This document shows, one piece after another, positions 21,691 through 35,415 of a DNA stretch of 64,000 nucleotides. The position numbers and the translations under genes are program-made. Within the stretch, counting starts at the first letter, position 1; each line of letters starts with the position of its first letter. The stretch is from Topomyia yanbarensis (Eukaryota; Arthropoda; Insecta; Diptera; Culicidae): contig NC_080671.1 of NCBI RefSeq assembly GCF_030247195.1, positions 208,571,993-208,635,992 of the forward strand. Direction: 5' to 3'. Under the pieces are notes generated by a model. That model did no database searches. It was not told the origin of the DNA and saw only the letters and a list, made by a program, of their open reading frames with translations.

Positions 21691-21768
21691 ATTTAGATTT
21701 AGATTTGATACTTTTTCATATTACTTTTAAATACAGCACAGAATTTCATCAGGATGTAACATTTGAAA

Positions 21769-22056
<288 letters not shown>

Positions 22057-22075
22057 GCCTCTCCACATTTTGAAA

Positions 22076-22369
22076 AAGTTTTGAAATATACATGGGTCAG
22101 CCCAAATTTTTGTTCCAGGTGTGAATTTAAGAACTTTCGCCAAAAATGGCTTAATTTGGACATGATTTAAAGGTGTCTCCAATCATAAATCGTGTTTTTG
22201 CTATGTTTCCATAGGAAGATCACTTACACTCTGATTTAATAGGCTCTACATGCCCACATATCATCAAATGTTGTTCCTTAGATATATCTTAACATGTTTT
22301 AACAGGTGAACATGGCTCTAATCGTAATAGAAAATTTGTTAACTGGATTTTTATATAGAACAGAATACC
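22076..22369 (+). repeat. Dispersed ~295-bp repeat linked to (TA)n, copy 1
   Basis: About 90% identical to the reverse complement of 29714-30010 by eye (shared blocks gtgaatttaagaactttcgc, tgctatgtttccataggaag, cttaacatgttttaacaggt). In both copies the same end (aagttttgaaatata) abuts a (TA)n array. No coding capacity. The constant junction suggests a non-autonomous element that ends in, or targets, TA repeats. Confidence 0.85.
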
Positions 22370-22479
22370 AAAACCAAGAAAAAATACTACAAATATTTAA
22401 ATCTCAAATTACAATTATTAAATATAAAATATAAATATATACCTATAGCTCCTAATATATTAAAGTAGTTATTTCTTAA

Positions 22480-22592
22480 CACTCCGGCACTCGCGCGAAT
22501 GGCTCCCTGAATGAGCAGCCACTGGTGCTGAAAGATTTCGCTAGATTTTCTGAAGGTGTTGCACAAAATACAATGGCGCGAGTGCCGGAGGG
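22480..22592. mobile_element. 113-bp piggyBac-like MITE
   Basis: Flanked by TTAA at 22476-22479 and 22593-22596. The 17-bp terminal inverted repeats CMCTCCGGCACTCGCGC have one mismatch (second base A on the left, C on the right). TTAA targets and CCCT-type ends are hallmarks of piggyBac-like elements. Too short to code for anything. Confidence 0.8.
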
Positions 22593-22596
22593 TTAA

Positions 22597-23704
22597 AGTT
22601 TATGCAAGGTAAAGATGTAGAAATTTCAATTCTGTGCTATTATTTTACATTTTCGCTTGGACAATCTGGAACGTCACAATATGTAAGCACACTTTTCCAA
22701 GCCGACGAGTGTAACAAAAAATCTGATTGGTGATAAATATCACAATGTACATCCACTGGATAAATGCTTGTTCCGATACAACCCCTTCAGTGTAACGGCT
22801 TCACACCAGATAACCAGCAGAATTAACGCCAGAAAGTATCAGCACAAATCAGGGTATTGTGCAAATGGTACATTCCCAACAATCTCCTGAGATTTGTGCA
22901 CCCACAGAAAAAAATGCGCTTGTGGCCTCGCGTCTTCTGTACACTCGATCCTGCTGAAAATTTGCAGCATTTGTTACAGTGCGATACTCGTTGGGGTAGA
23001 TATGGAGTGGTCCCTTCCAGTAACTATGAAAAACCGGGTAGAAGCGTCGTCGGGTAATCGAACGGAGTTTTATACGCTCGGAATACCTTCCAGCAGTTTG
23101 AATTTAACAGATTTTGTTATACACAAATACACAAAGAATTATCTTATTCCAATTAGCAAAAGCTGAACAGGAACAGTAGCATTATAATCAGCCAACCAAC
23201 CATCAGCAGAATTGTCATAATATGATCATAGTCGAAGTTGTGAGTGTGCCAAATATTAGATTCCGTGCAACAGCTTGTGGGATGGCGTGCACGTCTATAG
23301 TACAAGAAACTTTGATCGAGCTGATGCTACCCATTACCCACCACCTCCATAATGCTGCGGATAATTGGATGGAGCAATTTGATGCTGTACTGAGGCATAC
23401 AATACTGGACTCCTTATTTTGTTTACCGAAACAATTAGATGGCGTTTCAATTTCCAACTCGTGAATCGTGGAAACGGTGTATATAGAAATATTCATTGCG
23501 TGACATAATGTTTTCTATCGTTTGAACCGGATACGCGGACAAAATAAGTAAAGCATTGCCAATGCTATGCTTCATACCCATGGAAACAACGAGCATTCCA
23601 AAAGATTTTTGCAGAAAAAAATGATTTTTATTTCAAATATCTTGTGCATCGAGAGTTTATGCATACAAAAAAGCTTCTAGACTTGAAAGGTTTTAAGGCG
23701 TATA
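22597..23704. other. No recognised feature
   Basis: Mixed-composition sequence. Short open frames on both strands near 22860-23500 show no recognisable motif. Confidence 0.4.
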
Positions 23705-24125
23705 CGACTCAAGGGGGGGGGGGGGCGGTGTAAGGGTTTCGGTATAAAGAAAACACTTTTTGCGATTTTTTAGAAATTTTAGTGAAGCGAATTAATCAAA
23801 ACTTTTACATTATAATATTTCATTTCATGCTGTAATTTTTCTATGCAAAAATATCAACAAGCGAGTCGGAGGGGAAGCTTTTCGTAGAACGTCTTTGAAA
23901 AAACACGACTTGAAGTGTTAACTGCCATTTATAGACTACTGAACCGATTTATTTCAATCTTTGCATATACATTCTATGTAAAAAATACCTAACCCCTACG
24001 TTGAGTCTTCGAGATAATTTTTCAAAAGTTTTGCTCGATTCGCTTCAGTTAAATTTCTAAAAAAAATCGCAAAAAAGTGTTTCTTTTCATACTGAAACCC
24101 TTTACCCGTACTCCCACCCCCTGAT
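23705..24125. repeat. ~420-bp inverted-repeat (foldback-like) element
   Basis: Arms of about 100 bp. The left arm at 23705-23805 (ggtttcggtataaagaaaac, ttttttagaaattttagtga) is the approximate reverse complement of 24025-24125. The left outer end has a 14-base G run and the right outer end a C-rich run. No TSD found. Confidence 0.6.
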
Positions 24126-25560
24126 ACAAGTTTTCAACATGTTGAATTTGGCTTTCTTATCATAAATAATAGGGTGAAATTTTATGCTATTTCAATGCAT
24201 ATTTGAAAAATGTAATTTGTAAAAAATATAAGGTTTGTTTTTATAGGTGAACAAATATGATATCTGAAGTGAGTGTCAGTAGATTCCACAGGAGCAAACC
24301 AAATGTTTCTTACGTTTACATGCTTGGGTTTGGAAAATTTGGTTTGATACCAAGTCGGTCTACTTCAGTACATTTAGTATTGTACATTTCCCTACGATTG
24401 AACCGATCAGTTCTGGACAATTAAACGCCAGCGAAAAGCGAAACCATACTTCCTCTTCACGATTGTCCTTTTTGCAACCATCAATTACACACGTTCTAAA
24501 CGCGAGTTTATATGTAAAAATCTTCAAATAATCCTTTGTGTTTATTGCCATATAATCACAGATTATTATTATGGAACTGGGTGGATTTATTGTTGAGAAG
24601 AATGTCATTTTGCTCGAACTTTTAACTTGCTGCATGGAACGCAAACATGCAATGTGTGCCCAACAGATGCTTTGACTGTGTGTGTAGCAAGAGCCCTATA
24701 CAGTAAGAACTACAACACACTCGCTCTGCATGACGAATTAGCGACGGCTAAAGGTATTCTTTGGTAGTGTTTATGGTTGGCATACGTTCGAACCTCATTC
24801 CGGAAACATTTCTGCTACCTCCGGATAACAAGGTTGGCGAATGCTAATCGAAGTTTATTTAACCATCCATCGAATCAGACAAGAGACTGGTCGTGTTTCC
24901 TGATTTCCACTCGGAATCTCCTCTGCTTCCCCATGACCATGACATCGAAAACGAACGTTGATTTTTGAAAAGGCCTAATAACCATATTGACTAAACTCTT
25001 CAAGTGGAATAACAGAGAAAGATTTATTTACGTTACGGTTTTGTTAAAATTGTTTTATGTGGATTTTATTTTATGAAATGTGTATTGTCGGATAAAAATT
25101 CTGAATTTAATTAGTATTTACATACCAATTTGTCGTGCTCGTGTGTTTTCTGAAATTACGATAACCAACATATATCACGCAAATATATAACTACCAATTC
25201 ATTAAAAAAAAATCAACTAATTTGGAATAAAATATTCAGCGACAAAATTTTCAGACATTTTGTCTTTTTTCACACAAGAAATTCACATGGACTGCGTTTG
25301 AGCAATTAACTTCGAATCACATAAAGTTGATGTGTGAATCAGATAGATTCTACAGGATAGTCAAATGCCGTTTATAGGAATCACATGTTGAGAAGCGGAA
25401 AATAACCATTTAAGTGAAAATTCACGTAAAATCAAAGTGGTTTATTTTTTGAGTGTATGTATATGGTTAGCTTAGCTGTGTCATGTTACGCATGGCGTTA
25501 CTTCGAGTGATTCTTTTATTCTTAAATGTGCTTAGGGTCAAGTGTTGGTGCTTAAAATTC
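24126..25560. other. No recognised feature
   Basis: AT-rich, no plausible gene. Short open frames lack protein-like composition or context. Confidence 0.4.
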
Positions 25561-25564
25561 AAAA

Positions 25565-25800
25565 TCTTCGGTTTGTTAGCGGGGGGATACACCAATTTTT
25601 ATTTTTCGAATTCGGTTCGGTCTCGGGTTTTCCAATTTTAAAATTCTCGGATAAGGTTATTCCAAAATTTTTATTCTTGGGCTCAGGTGGGGCTCGCGGT
25701 TTTTAATTTTGAAATTCTTGGGCTTGGAATTTTTAATTTTTTATAATCTCGGGTTCGGATGGGGTCCGGGTTTTTCAATTTCTCGGAATCCGGCTTAAAA
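25565..25800. repeat. Degenerate tandem repeat, ~40-60 bp period
   Basis: The motif tcgggtttttcaattttaaaattctcgg recurs in decayed form about five times (for example at 25620, 25675, 25705 and 25745). Confidence 0.5.
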
Positions 25801-26404
25801 AAATGAAACCGAACCATATCTGGTTCTAGTAGTTGAAACCAGACCATTTCAGTGCAGCACGGTGTATTGGCATTTCTTGTTTAATTGAGGGATCACAATC
25901 CAAGCTTTGCTCTCCGTACGGGGACCCATTTATTTTTCAACTTTATCGAATTTGCACTACTACGACGCTTTTCTCCTGACACCGTTATTCTGTTATTAAA
26001 TGCGATTTTTTCCACAGGAGCTTCTTCGTCGATTTGATGCTACTGGATAGCAATAGTGTCACTGTCCTGCTGACGACTTTCAATGTGCCTCACTTCAACA
26101 CGTTCCCTCAACAATATTCCCCATGGTAGACAACGTCACGCTGCGAATCTAGGGTAGACAAGGCTTACGTCATCTAGTGTTTTCCGAATTTGCCACACTT
26201 CGGATAGAAGGGTGAAGAAGCATGTCCGAACCGATGAGTATACCGTCTGAAGCAACCATGACCATGACAGTCAGGTAGACATGCCTAAGAACGGTGTTGC
26301 TCCGGGCCATATTCCTATGGGATTTTCGATTGATTGACACCGGTGTAGTGGATTGCACTGGTTTTGCACTTTCTAGCAGAAGTGTCAATGGAACATACGT
26401 GTGT
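25801..26404. other. No recognised feature
   Basis: No gene or repeat boundaries seen. The short frames around 26170-26488 carry no motif. Confidence 0.35.
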
Positions 26405-26700
26405 GTCTTCGGCAATATTCATCAGTATGTCAAGTGCTGCCCGACGGTGAATAGATCATTACTCAACTCAGCCACCTGGCGGCGCTAGAGAAACTACAGC
26501 TTCCAGTATATGTATCTAACATATCTTTATCTCGAAATTTTGGAAAATGATGCTTTCTCTAAAGTATCTGAGGACGACAAGGCTGTTTGATAATGTAATG
26601 ATTAAATTGGATATCACTAGGTGACGCTGGTGAACATATATTTTTTATTTTGATATCTCCACATTTTGGCAATATAGCAAAGTGGTGTGTTCAACTAAAT
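26405..26700 (-). repeat. CTAGCGCC-type repeat, isolated copy
   Basis: Similar to the reverse complement of about 30990-31225: shared blocks caagtgctgcccgacggtga, agtatctgaggacg and gataatgtaatgat. Contains ggcggcgctag, the complement of the recurrent ctagcgccgcc motif. No coding potential. Confidence 0.65.
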
Positions 26701-28668
<1,968 letters not shown>

Positions 28669-29168
28669 NNNNNNNNNNNNNNNNNNNNNNNNNNNNNNNN
28701 NNNNNNNNNNNNNNNNNNNNNNNNNNNNNNNNNNNNNNNNNNNNNNNNNNNNNNNNNNNNNNNNNNNNNNNNNNNNNNNNNNNNNNNNNNNNNNNNNNNN
28801 NNNNNNNNNNNNNNNNNNNNNNNNNNNNNNNNNNNNNNNNNNNNNNNNNNNNNNNNNNNNNNNNNNNNNNNNNNNNNNNNNNNNNNNNNNNNNNNNNNNN
28901 NNNNNNNNNNNNNNNNNNNNNNNNNNNNNNNNNNNNNNNNNNNNNNNNNNNNNNNNNNNNNNNNNNNNNNNNNNNNNNNNNNNNNNNNNNNNNNNNNNNN
29001 NNNNNNNNNNNNNNNNNNNNNNNNNNNNNNNNNNNNNNNNNNNNNNNNNNNNNNNNNNNNNNNNNNNNNNNNNNNNNNNNNNNNNNNNNNNNNNNNNNNN
29101 NNNNNNNNNNNNNNNNNNNNNNNNNNNNNNNNNNNNNNNNNNNNNNNNNNNNNNNNNNNNNNNNNNNN
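28669..29168. other. Assembly gap, 500 N
   Basis: Exactly 500 undetermined bases, a conventional fixed-size gap placed where the TA array defeated assembly. The left side is TA repeat, the right side is unique sequence. Confidence 0.99.
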
Positions 29169-29713
29169 TGTTGGCAACCAAAAATATGTAAACAATCCAA
29201 AAGGACAACGGGTCGACGTCATAGCGGTTACACGATTCAATGGGAACGGAACGACCGCTATGACGAAAGGAAGTCGATTTATACTGTGATCACTCACACC
29301 ACTAATGTAAGATTCATCTTACGAATACCATAGTGCCATCTTCGCCAGACCTGTATATACGACATTGGTTGTTAGGAGCATGATACATTGGACTAGACAA
29401 AATAGAGAACTTGATGTTACATACTTCGAGACAAACAGGCGCAAAAATTACTCCTCATCCCGAGGACCGGTGTTTACTTGGTAGATAGTTGTCACTCCGT
29501 CCGATTTTGCAAATTTTGTCTCGCGGGCCGGACCGATATTCCTTAGTCTATAAGCTGCAGTCCTATCAGCCAGTAAAAAAGGGAAAGTTGTTGGCTGGTG
29601 TAAATCAATAGTTTTGTATATTTTCATGCACTTGGGGGTCAATGTCAATGTACCAAAATAGAAACTTAATAGAAAGTATATCAAATCCAAAGAAAATTAG
29701 TATCTTTTTTTTT
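29169..29713. other. No gene; small hairpin at 29217-29265
   Basis: Contains a 12-bp perfect inverted repeat (CGTCATAGCGGT at 29217-29228 and its complement at 29254-29265). Otherwise nothing recognised. Confidence 0.45.
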
Positions 29714-30010
29714 TTGGTATTCTTTTCTATACAAAAATCCAGATAACAAATTTTCTATTGCGATTAGAGCTATGTTCACCTGTTAAAACATGTTAAGATA
29801 TGTCTAAGGAACAATCCTTGACGATATGTGGGCATGTAGGGCCTATTAAATCAGAGTGTAAGTGGTCTTCCTATGGAAACATAGCAAAAACACGATTTTT
29901 GAATGGAGACACCTCTCAATCATGTCCAAATTAAGCCATTTTCGGCGAAAGTTCTTAAATTCACACCTAGAACAAAAATTTGAGCTGACAGATGTATATT
30001 TCAAAACTTT
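29714..30010 (-). repeat. Dispersed ~295-bp repeat linked to (TA)n, copy 2
   Basis: Inverted relative to copy 1 at 22076-22369. Its aagttttga end (30001-30010) abuts the (TA)n array at 30011. The other end merges into a T-run at 29704-29715. Confidence 0.85.
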
Positions 30011-30335
<325 letters not shown>

Positions 30336-30339
30336 CCAT

Positions 30340-31570
30340 ATTGTTGAAAAATATTCTATCTTGAATATCAAAATTTTTACTAGCTTACTAGCGTACTTAC
30401 TAGCGCCGCAAGAATTGTATCAAAAACATCTTCCTAAATTGTTCAATTGGGAAACATTACAATCTACTGTGTATTGAAAGCTTGTGCGCTCACTAGCGCC
30501 GCATAATGAGAGTATCCTAAACTAATGTGTCACCATCGGGCATTCCCTGACATCTCAAGCAACTTTGGTGAAGACATGACTCTTCTTTTTTTATTCATTT
30601 CGTTTATTTTATAGGCACAAATGCGTTAGCTTGGCGGTGCCAAATTCTATTGTTTTTACATTTTCGATATCTTAAAGCTAGGAGGTTACAAAAGAAAAGA
30701 AAGTTTACATCTATCTTAAGACTACAAGTAAGATTCAATATACAAGAGAGGGCCAAAAGATTTTTTTATGAAAAATTTTAAAACAAGGGATTCAGCTTGA
30801 TATACAAGAGGGGGAGTAATAGTATTTTACGAAAAAAATTACAGTTATCTTAAAACTAACACTATAGTTTAGTACACAAAACAACAACAAATATTCATGA
30901 AAAATTTCACAGTTATCTTAAAACTAGGGATACAATTCTATTTACAAGATGGAGGACAAGAGTCATGACTCTTCTAAATTGACATAATCTGGAGATACTA
31001 GAATAAAAAAATGTATGCAGAGGATAATATACAATTTTATCATTACATTATCGAACCGCCCTTGACGTCCTCAGATACTTTAGAGAAAACATCTTTTTCC
31101 TAAATTATTAAACATTCGAGATAAAACATAACTTAGCGCCGCCTAGTGACTGAATTCTGAAATTATCTATTCACCGTCGGGCAGCACTTGACCCACTGAT
31201 GAATATTGCCGAAGACACAACACCTCTAAATTATTATGATCTCGATACAGAATTTGAAAAAAATACATGCTCACTAGCGCCGCCTGGCGAATCAATTCCA
31301 ATTTGATTTGTCCATAACTGCGTTAACTTTTGAGATGTATCATATTCTATAATGTGCTGTAGGGTGGTACATTCACTAGCGCCACATCAACGTTGGCCAC
31401 ATAGTGAGAGTATCCCAAACTAGTCTGTCACCAGTCTGTAGTCTTTACTTCACTGAAGACAGTACTCCTCTAAATAATCTCGTTATTGAGATAAAAAAAT
31501 ATTTTAACATTTGTTGAACATTTGCATACGCGCTAGCGCCGCCCACTATCGAGAAGCTCTTGACTTTCTG
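30340..31570 (+). repeat. Cluster of CTAGCGCC-type repeats
   Basis: The core tagcgccgc/tagcgccac occurs at about 30402, 30493, 31134, 31276, 31375 and 31535. It is followed at variable distance by related blocks (tcaccatcgggca..., gaagaca..., cctctaaat...). Spacing is irregular (about 90-250 bp once the LINE tail at 30586-30963 is subtracted). This looks like decayed tandem copies of one unit. The isolated copy at 26405-26700 and the motif gtagcgccatctagcggg at about 41727 carry similar sequence. Confidence 0.65.
30586..30963 (-). mobile_element. 5'-truncated LINE tail with repeated 3' UTR
   Basis: Flanked by an exact 11-bp TSD, CATGACTCTTC, at 30575-30585 and 30964-30974. The T-run at its left edge is a poly(A) tail on the minus strand. 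The tail-proximal sequence (atttcgtttattttataggc) resembles the 3' end of the I-type LINE at 8133. The remainder is about three to four copies of a ~100-bp unit (agttatcttaaaacta...tacaagagggggagtaatag). Confidence 0.8.
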
Positions 31571-32009
31571 GACAAATCATCCTGAGACATCACCTTTCAA
31601 AATAATCAGTGTTTCGATATATTTTGTGTGTGTGTGTGTGTTAACCATCCTATCTCCCACTAGCTGGTAGTGATTTACAGAAAAAAGATGTTTGCGTGTA
31701 TTTAAACATTCATGCAAATAACTTGGTTCACGGATTTAGGAAGGTGCTAGCTCAATTGATTTTCCGATGACCCATTTCGTGTACAGTGCCAGACATGTTC
31801 CGCGGTCATCGTTTCTCTTTGCCTGGTGTCACTGCCTGTTGGACTTGTGTAAGTTGTTCCATTGGAGATCTCCAGGGGGCTGTAATTGGAGGAAGATCTG
31901 ACTTCTATCCAGAAGTATCAGTTTTTGACATTAATAGATTATAAGTGTGCACTACAAAACAATCCCGTGTATAATGCAACCATTTTTTGAACATTTATAT
32001 GTACATATA

Positions 32010-32042
<33 letters not shown>

Positions 32043-32415
32043 CAAAAAGTAATGAAATTTAAACGACATGTAAATCAACCCGAATGTAAACATACAAAGC
32101 TTGAATCAAAAATTTGATTGACAATTAAGTTGAATTCGATGCACTCAATGGGAGCATCAAAAAGCGTATGATTTTACACTTTCACTCGTGTAAAATTACA
32201 TGTCATTTTTTTACAGAAATATTGAATTAAAAATACATTTAAGTGCATTGGTATCCCGTTTAATGCAACTGTAATCTTCAATCAACGTGTAAAACTATAA
32301 TGAAATTCGTTGAAGAAAGCACGATAATTTGTGTGTTTTTGTGGTGGAACGTAACTCCACATTTATATACATGCTCCAAATATGTGCATGAAAATAAATT
32401 TAAAATTAAAAAAAA
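31571..32415. other. No gene; short GT/CA microsatellites
   Basis: (GT)n at about 31625-31641 and (CA)n at 32009-32042. Otherwise AT-rich and unrecognised. Confidence 0.5.
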
Positions 32416-32575
32416 AATTCTGTGCATATATACATACATAGATACACACATGTATACATAAAAAATATACACATACATTCATACACACATACATATACAA
32501 ATACCTACATACATATACGCATTGTAATACATGTATACATGCATACACACATATACACAATTTCATACATATACT
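32416..32575. repeat. Imperfect (ATAC)n-rich low-complexity tract
   Basis: Runs of acatacata/tatacacaca and variants across about 160 bp, with no fixed period. Confidence 0.7.
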
Positions 32576-32639
32576 CGAGTTGAAGGAGGACCCCACGATT
32601 AACAGCTCAACTATACATAAGATTATTACCACATCACTG

Positions 32640-33045
32640 GGTAAAAGGGCAGAAGTTAAAGCCTTAAGCCAGTACTGTGAACGAGCTGAAAGGTGCACTG
32701 AAGCTGCATTTTAACCTGGGCGAGTTGCACATGACGATCCGGTTAAAGGGCGACTCAGACGACACACCAGCCCCCGTCAACGTCAACGAAACGCCACCGC
32801 TCCGTCAGGACAAGTTACATGCAGTTAAATGGAGGCATTCACACACAACATCAACGGCACGGAACGCTTTGACGTACGGCACGTGTGAACGGGCGCAAAG
32901 AAACGTATTCAACCTATCCCGACGGAACGGCGACGTCCCGCCGACGCCGACGGAAGCCGACGCATCGCCCGAATCGCGCTCAACTCAGGAGACACGGTAC
33001 CGTACCGAAATGGAAGGGTATAAACAATTGGTCACTGCACAGTGA
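32640..33045. other. GC-rich island of unknown nature
   Basis: Composition jumps to CG-rich with repeated gacgg/cgtcaacg motifs, unlike the AT-rich surroundings. A 122-codon plus-strand frame (32677-33045) crosses it but has no recognisable domain. I suspect a non-autonomous DNA element; no clear terminal inverted repeat or TSD was found. Confidence 0.35.
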
Positions 33046-33453
33046 CGTCATGCATTAAATGTGACAGGTGGTGGTCCTGTTGATTACATTTTGAACTTAG
33101 AGATTATTCGTATTCTCAAAATGAAGCATTTAAAATATATTGGGAATCATATTTTTAGAAGTATAAATGTTCTCTAGAGCGCCTTACAATTAAATTGTAC
33201 TATTCCCTACTGTGCGAAAATGTATATGAAAGATCAAATAAGTGAACTAATTATTTGTTTTTCAATTACTTCTAGTGTTCTCTGAATGGGGAAGTAGTTT
33301 TGCGGTTAAATTTCTTGGTAATTAATTATTAATTATTAGCACTAAGCTTATCAGTGTTTCGATATATTTCATGTTAAACCCATTCAATGATAGTCATATT
33401 CACAACCAAATGATCGATTGACTTACTCTCTTTTAAAGCACCTCTGGTGGCAC
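33046..33453. other. No recognised feature
   Basis: AT-rich and non-coding by eye. Confidence 0.4.
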
Positions 33454-33667
33454 ATGTGTGGTACGAGTTGAGATACTCAAACAGTGTAACGCATGCTGAA
33501 CATAAACCGGCAACTCTGTGCGTGCGCACTCACGCTGACTGCACCCCACCATCTTTGCATCCGCCACTAACACATCCTCTTTCAAGATCCAATCATCAAG
33601 CAGGTAAGACGTGCAGAAGCACAGCCAGCTGGGTGGTCCCTTTTCCGGTAGCCCTTAGGATTTCACA
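33454..33667 (+). repeat. Dispersed 214-bp repeat, copy 1 (uninterrupted)
   Basis: Near-identical to 63163-63657 except that the second copy carries a 274-bp insertion. Shared sequence begins atgtgtggtacgagttgaga and ends gcccttaggatttcaca. It includes a consensus-like donor site (atcaagcag/gtaagacg), but no gene is evident. Confidence 0.9.
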
Positions 33668-33863
33668 ATGGCGATCCTGCCAGGTGTTGCATTTTTGACG
33701 TAGGACTTACGTCTTTCTTTACTATACTGGGTGTCATTTCAAAATTTTCATAAATCGAAAGGAAAACGTTCAACGCTTGCTATTGATACCTTGTTTGCTA
33801 TGTAAAACTTGTTTAAAAAGTTCAAAGCTACTTTTAATGCGAATCAACATTAATGCTAGAACC

Positions 33864-33871
33864 TATAAATA
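33864..33871 (+). promoter_or_regulatory. TATA box upstream of the H3 relic
   Basis: TATAAATA in the position expected for a histone promoter, about 120 bp before the first recognisable H3 codons. Its presence points to a genomic rather than mRNA-derived copy. Confidence 0.5.
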
Positions 33872-33987
33872 TGAGTGTCACAGTTTTTCTTAAAGCCAGA
33901 CGTGTCTAAGCCACAGAGCAGAACACACGTACGTGTGCTGCTCAACAAGAAGCTGCATTTGGACTACCAACCAAATCATAGCTACTG

Positions 33988-34242
33988 CCATATCGCTGCC
34001 AACGAAGAACTGTCGTCGCCCTGCGTGAAATTCGTCGCTTTCAGAAGTGGACAGAGTTACTAATTCGCAAGCTGCTCTTCCAGTGCCTGGTCCGTGAGAT
34101 TGCACAGCGTTTCAAAACCGATCTACTCTTCCGGAGCTCAGCCGTAATGGCCCTCTAAGAAGCTAGCGAGGCCTGCCTGGTTAATTTGTTGGAAGATACC
34201 AATCTGTGCGCTATCCATACCAAGCAAATAATCATCATGCCG
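33988..34242 (+). pseudogene. Histone H3 pseudogene
   Basis: Translates in one frame to recognisable H3 from about residue 38 to 121: [58 protein letters not shown], then IIIMP. SSAVMAL marks a replication-dependent H3 rather than H3.3. The glutamine codon after SSAVMAL is a TAA (34156-34158), and several conserved residues are altered. The N-terminal tail is too decayed to align, and the C-terminal ~15 residues are lost. Known H3 is 136 residues. A TATA box (33864) and a histone 3' stem-loop (34277) flank it. Identification is by direct reading of conserved H3 sequence and is secure; the cause of duplication is unknown. Confidence 0.93.
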
Positions 34243-34276
34243 AGCGGGAAACGGCGAAATAATATTCACAACAAAC

Positions 34277-34293
34277 GGTTCTTATTAGGACCA
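34277..34293 (+). promoter_or_regulatory. Histone mRNA 3' stem-loop
   Basis: GGTTCTTATTAGGACCA fits the consensus GGYYCTTHTHARRRCCA at every position: a 6-bp stem, a 4-base loop and a trailing A, preceded by the usual A-rich flank. In live histone mRNAs this replaces the poly(A) tail. It has stayed perfect although the H3 ORF is dead. Confidence 0.88.
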
Positions 34294-34689
34294 AAAAATC
34301 GTTCTCAGAAGAATTACAATTGAAATTTCCATTTCGTGCTTTGGAAAATAACTTCCCTCTTATCTGGTTAGTTATTTTCTATAATAATAACCGAAAAATG
34401 TACGATAAAACTAATAAACTGTCCAATTGGACGGAAGCAAGAAAATACGTACAAAAATTTGAGTCAGAAAAGTGACATTGACGGAAAAATGCTTCGATCG
34501 TTTCTAAGTGTTTGGCAGCTGAAGTTACCGATTTGTTTTCCAACGTCAATTATTTGCGCTGTGCTGTACGGAACAAACAGATTTTTGCACGATTCGTTGG
34601 GAAATAATCAAAACAATTGTGTAGTAGATTCCGTGAATTTTACCGTCAATTTTGATAGATTTTGTAAAAGCAAAAGCCTGCTTTGATTG
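34294..34689. other. No recognised feature
   Basis: AT-rich spacer between the H3 relic and the H1-like duplication. Confidence 0.4.
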
Positions 34690-34731
34690 ATGGTTTTTGC
34701 AAATCTTTCAAAAACATCAGTGAATGTGTGA

Positions 34732-34970
34732 ACCCTACTACTAAGCGAAAGCCACACCAAAAAGAATGATGAAAATATTTCCATTTATCGCACAAAAGGA
34801 TGGACTTCCATCTGCACTAAGAAGTTTATAAAAGAGATCGCATTGCGATATACAATGCTCATTCGATGTGAGCTGCGAAAGGGGAATGTTCGTGTATGTA
34901 CTCAGCAGAAGCGAATTCGGACAAGGTTCGAATCGTTAGAAAGGATTCTCGTCTGGTATCACAAAAAATA
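34732..34970 (+). pseudogene. Histone H1-like relic, copy 1
   Basis: The frame gives SESHTKKNDENISIYRTKGW, then TKKFIKE, then LRKGNV and FESLE. This spacing recalls the linker-histone globular domain (K-G-x-S near its middle, KKFIKE-like helix, G-N-V...T near the end). Upstream, a second frame reads TKRKPHQKE, like an H1 N-terminal arm. A decayed stem-loop (gttctttttaggat, about 34987) follows. Tentative: it leans on the adjacent H3 relic, since H1 and H3 are neighbours in dipteran histone clusters. Confidence 0.35.
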
Positions 34971-35163
34971 GTTATCTGCAAACCGTTCTTTTTAGGATGA
35001 AAACATAATGGAGAAAGAATTGAATTCTAAAGTTCCATTTAATAACTTGGATTGAGTTTGCGCCTGTCAAGTCTGCTGTACTTTATCAGTGACACATATA
35101 AACCAATGTTTATCGAATTAATCTACAAACCCGTAGGTTTTTGCAAATCTTTCAAGAACATTA

Positions 35164-35415
35164 GTGAATGTGGCAACCCTGCTACTAAGCGAAAGCCACA
35201 CCAAAAAGAATGATGAAAATATTTCCATTTGTCGCACAAAAGGATGGACTTCCATCTGCACTAAGAAGTTTATAAAAGAGATCGCATTGCGATATACAAT
35301 GCTCATTCGATGTGAGCTGCGAAAGGGGAATGTTCGTGTATATACGCAGCAGAAGCGAAATCGGGCAAGGTTCGAATCGTTAGAAAGGATTCTCGTCTGG
35401 TATCACCAAAAATAG
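35164..35415 (+). pseudogene. Histone H1-like relic, copy 2
   Basis: Second copy of the same frame (84 codons), with a handful of substitutions relative to copy 1 and no stem-loop remnant. Either member could instead be an unrelated sequence. The duplication is certain; the H1 identity is not. Confidence 0.35.

Noticed and set aside
22857..23496. Overlapping short frames on both strands
   Set aside because: No motif, no codon-like bias, no context.
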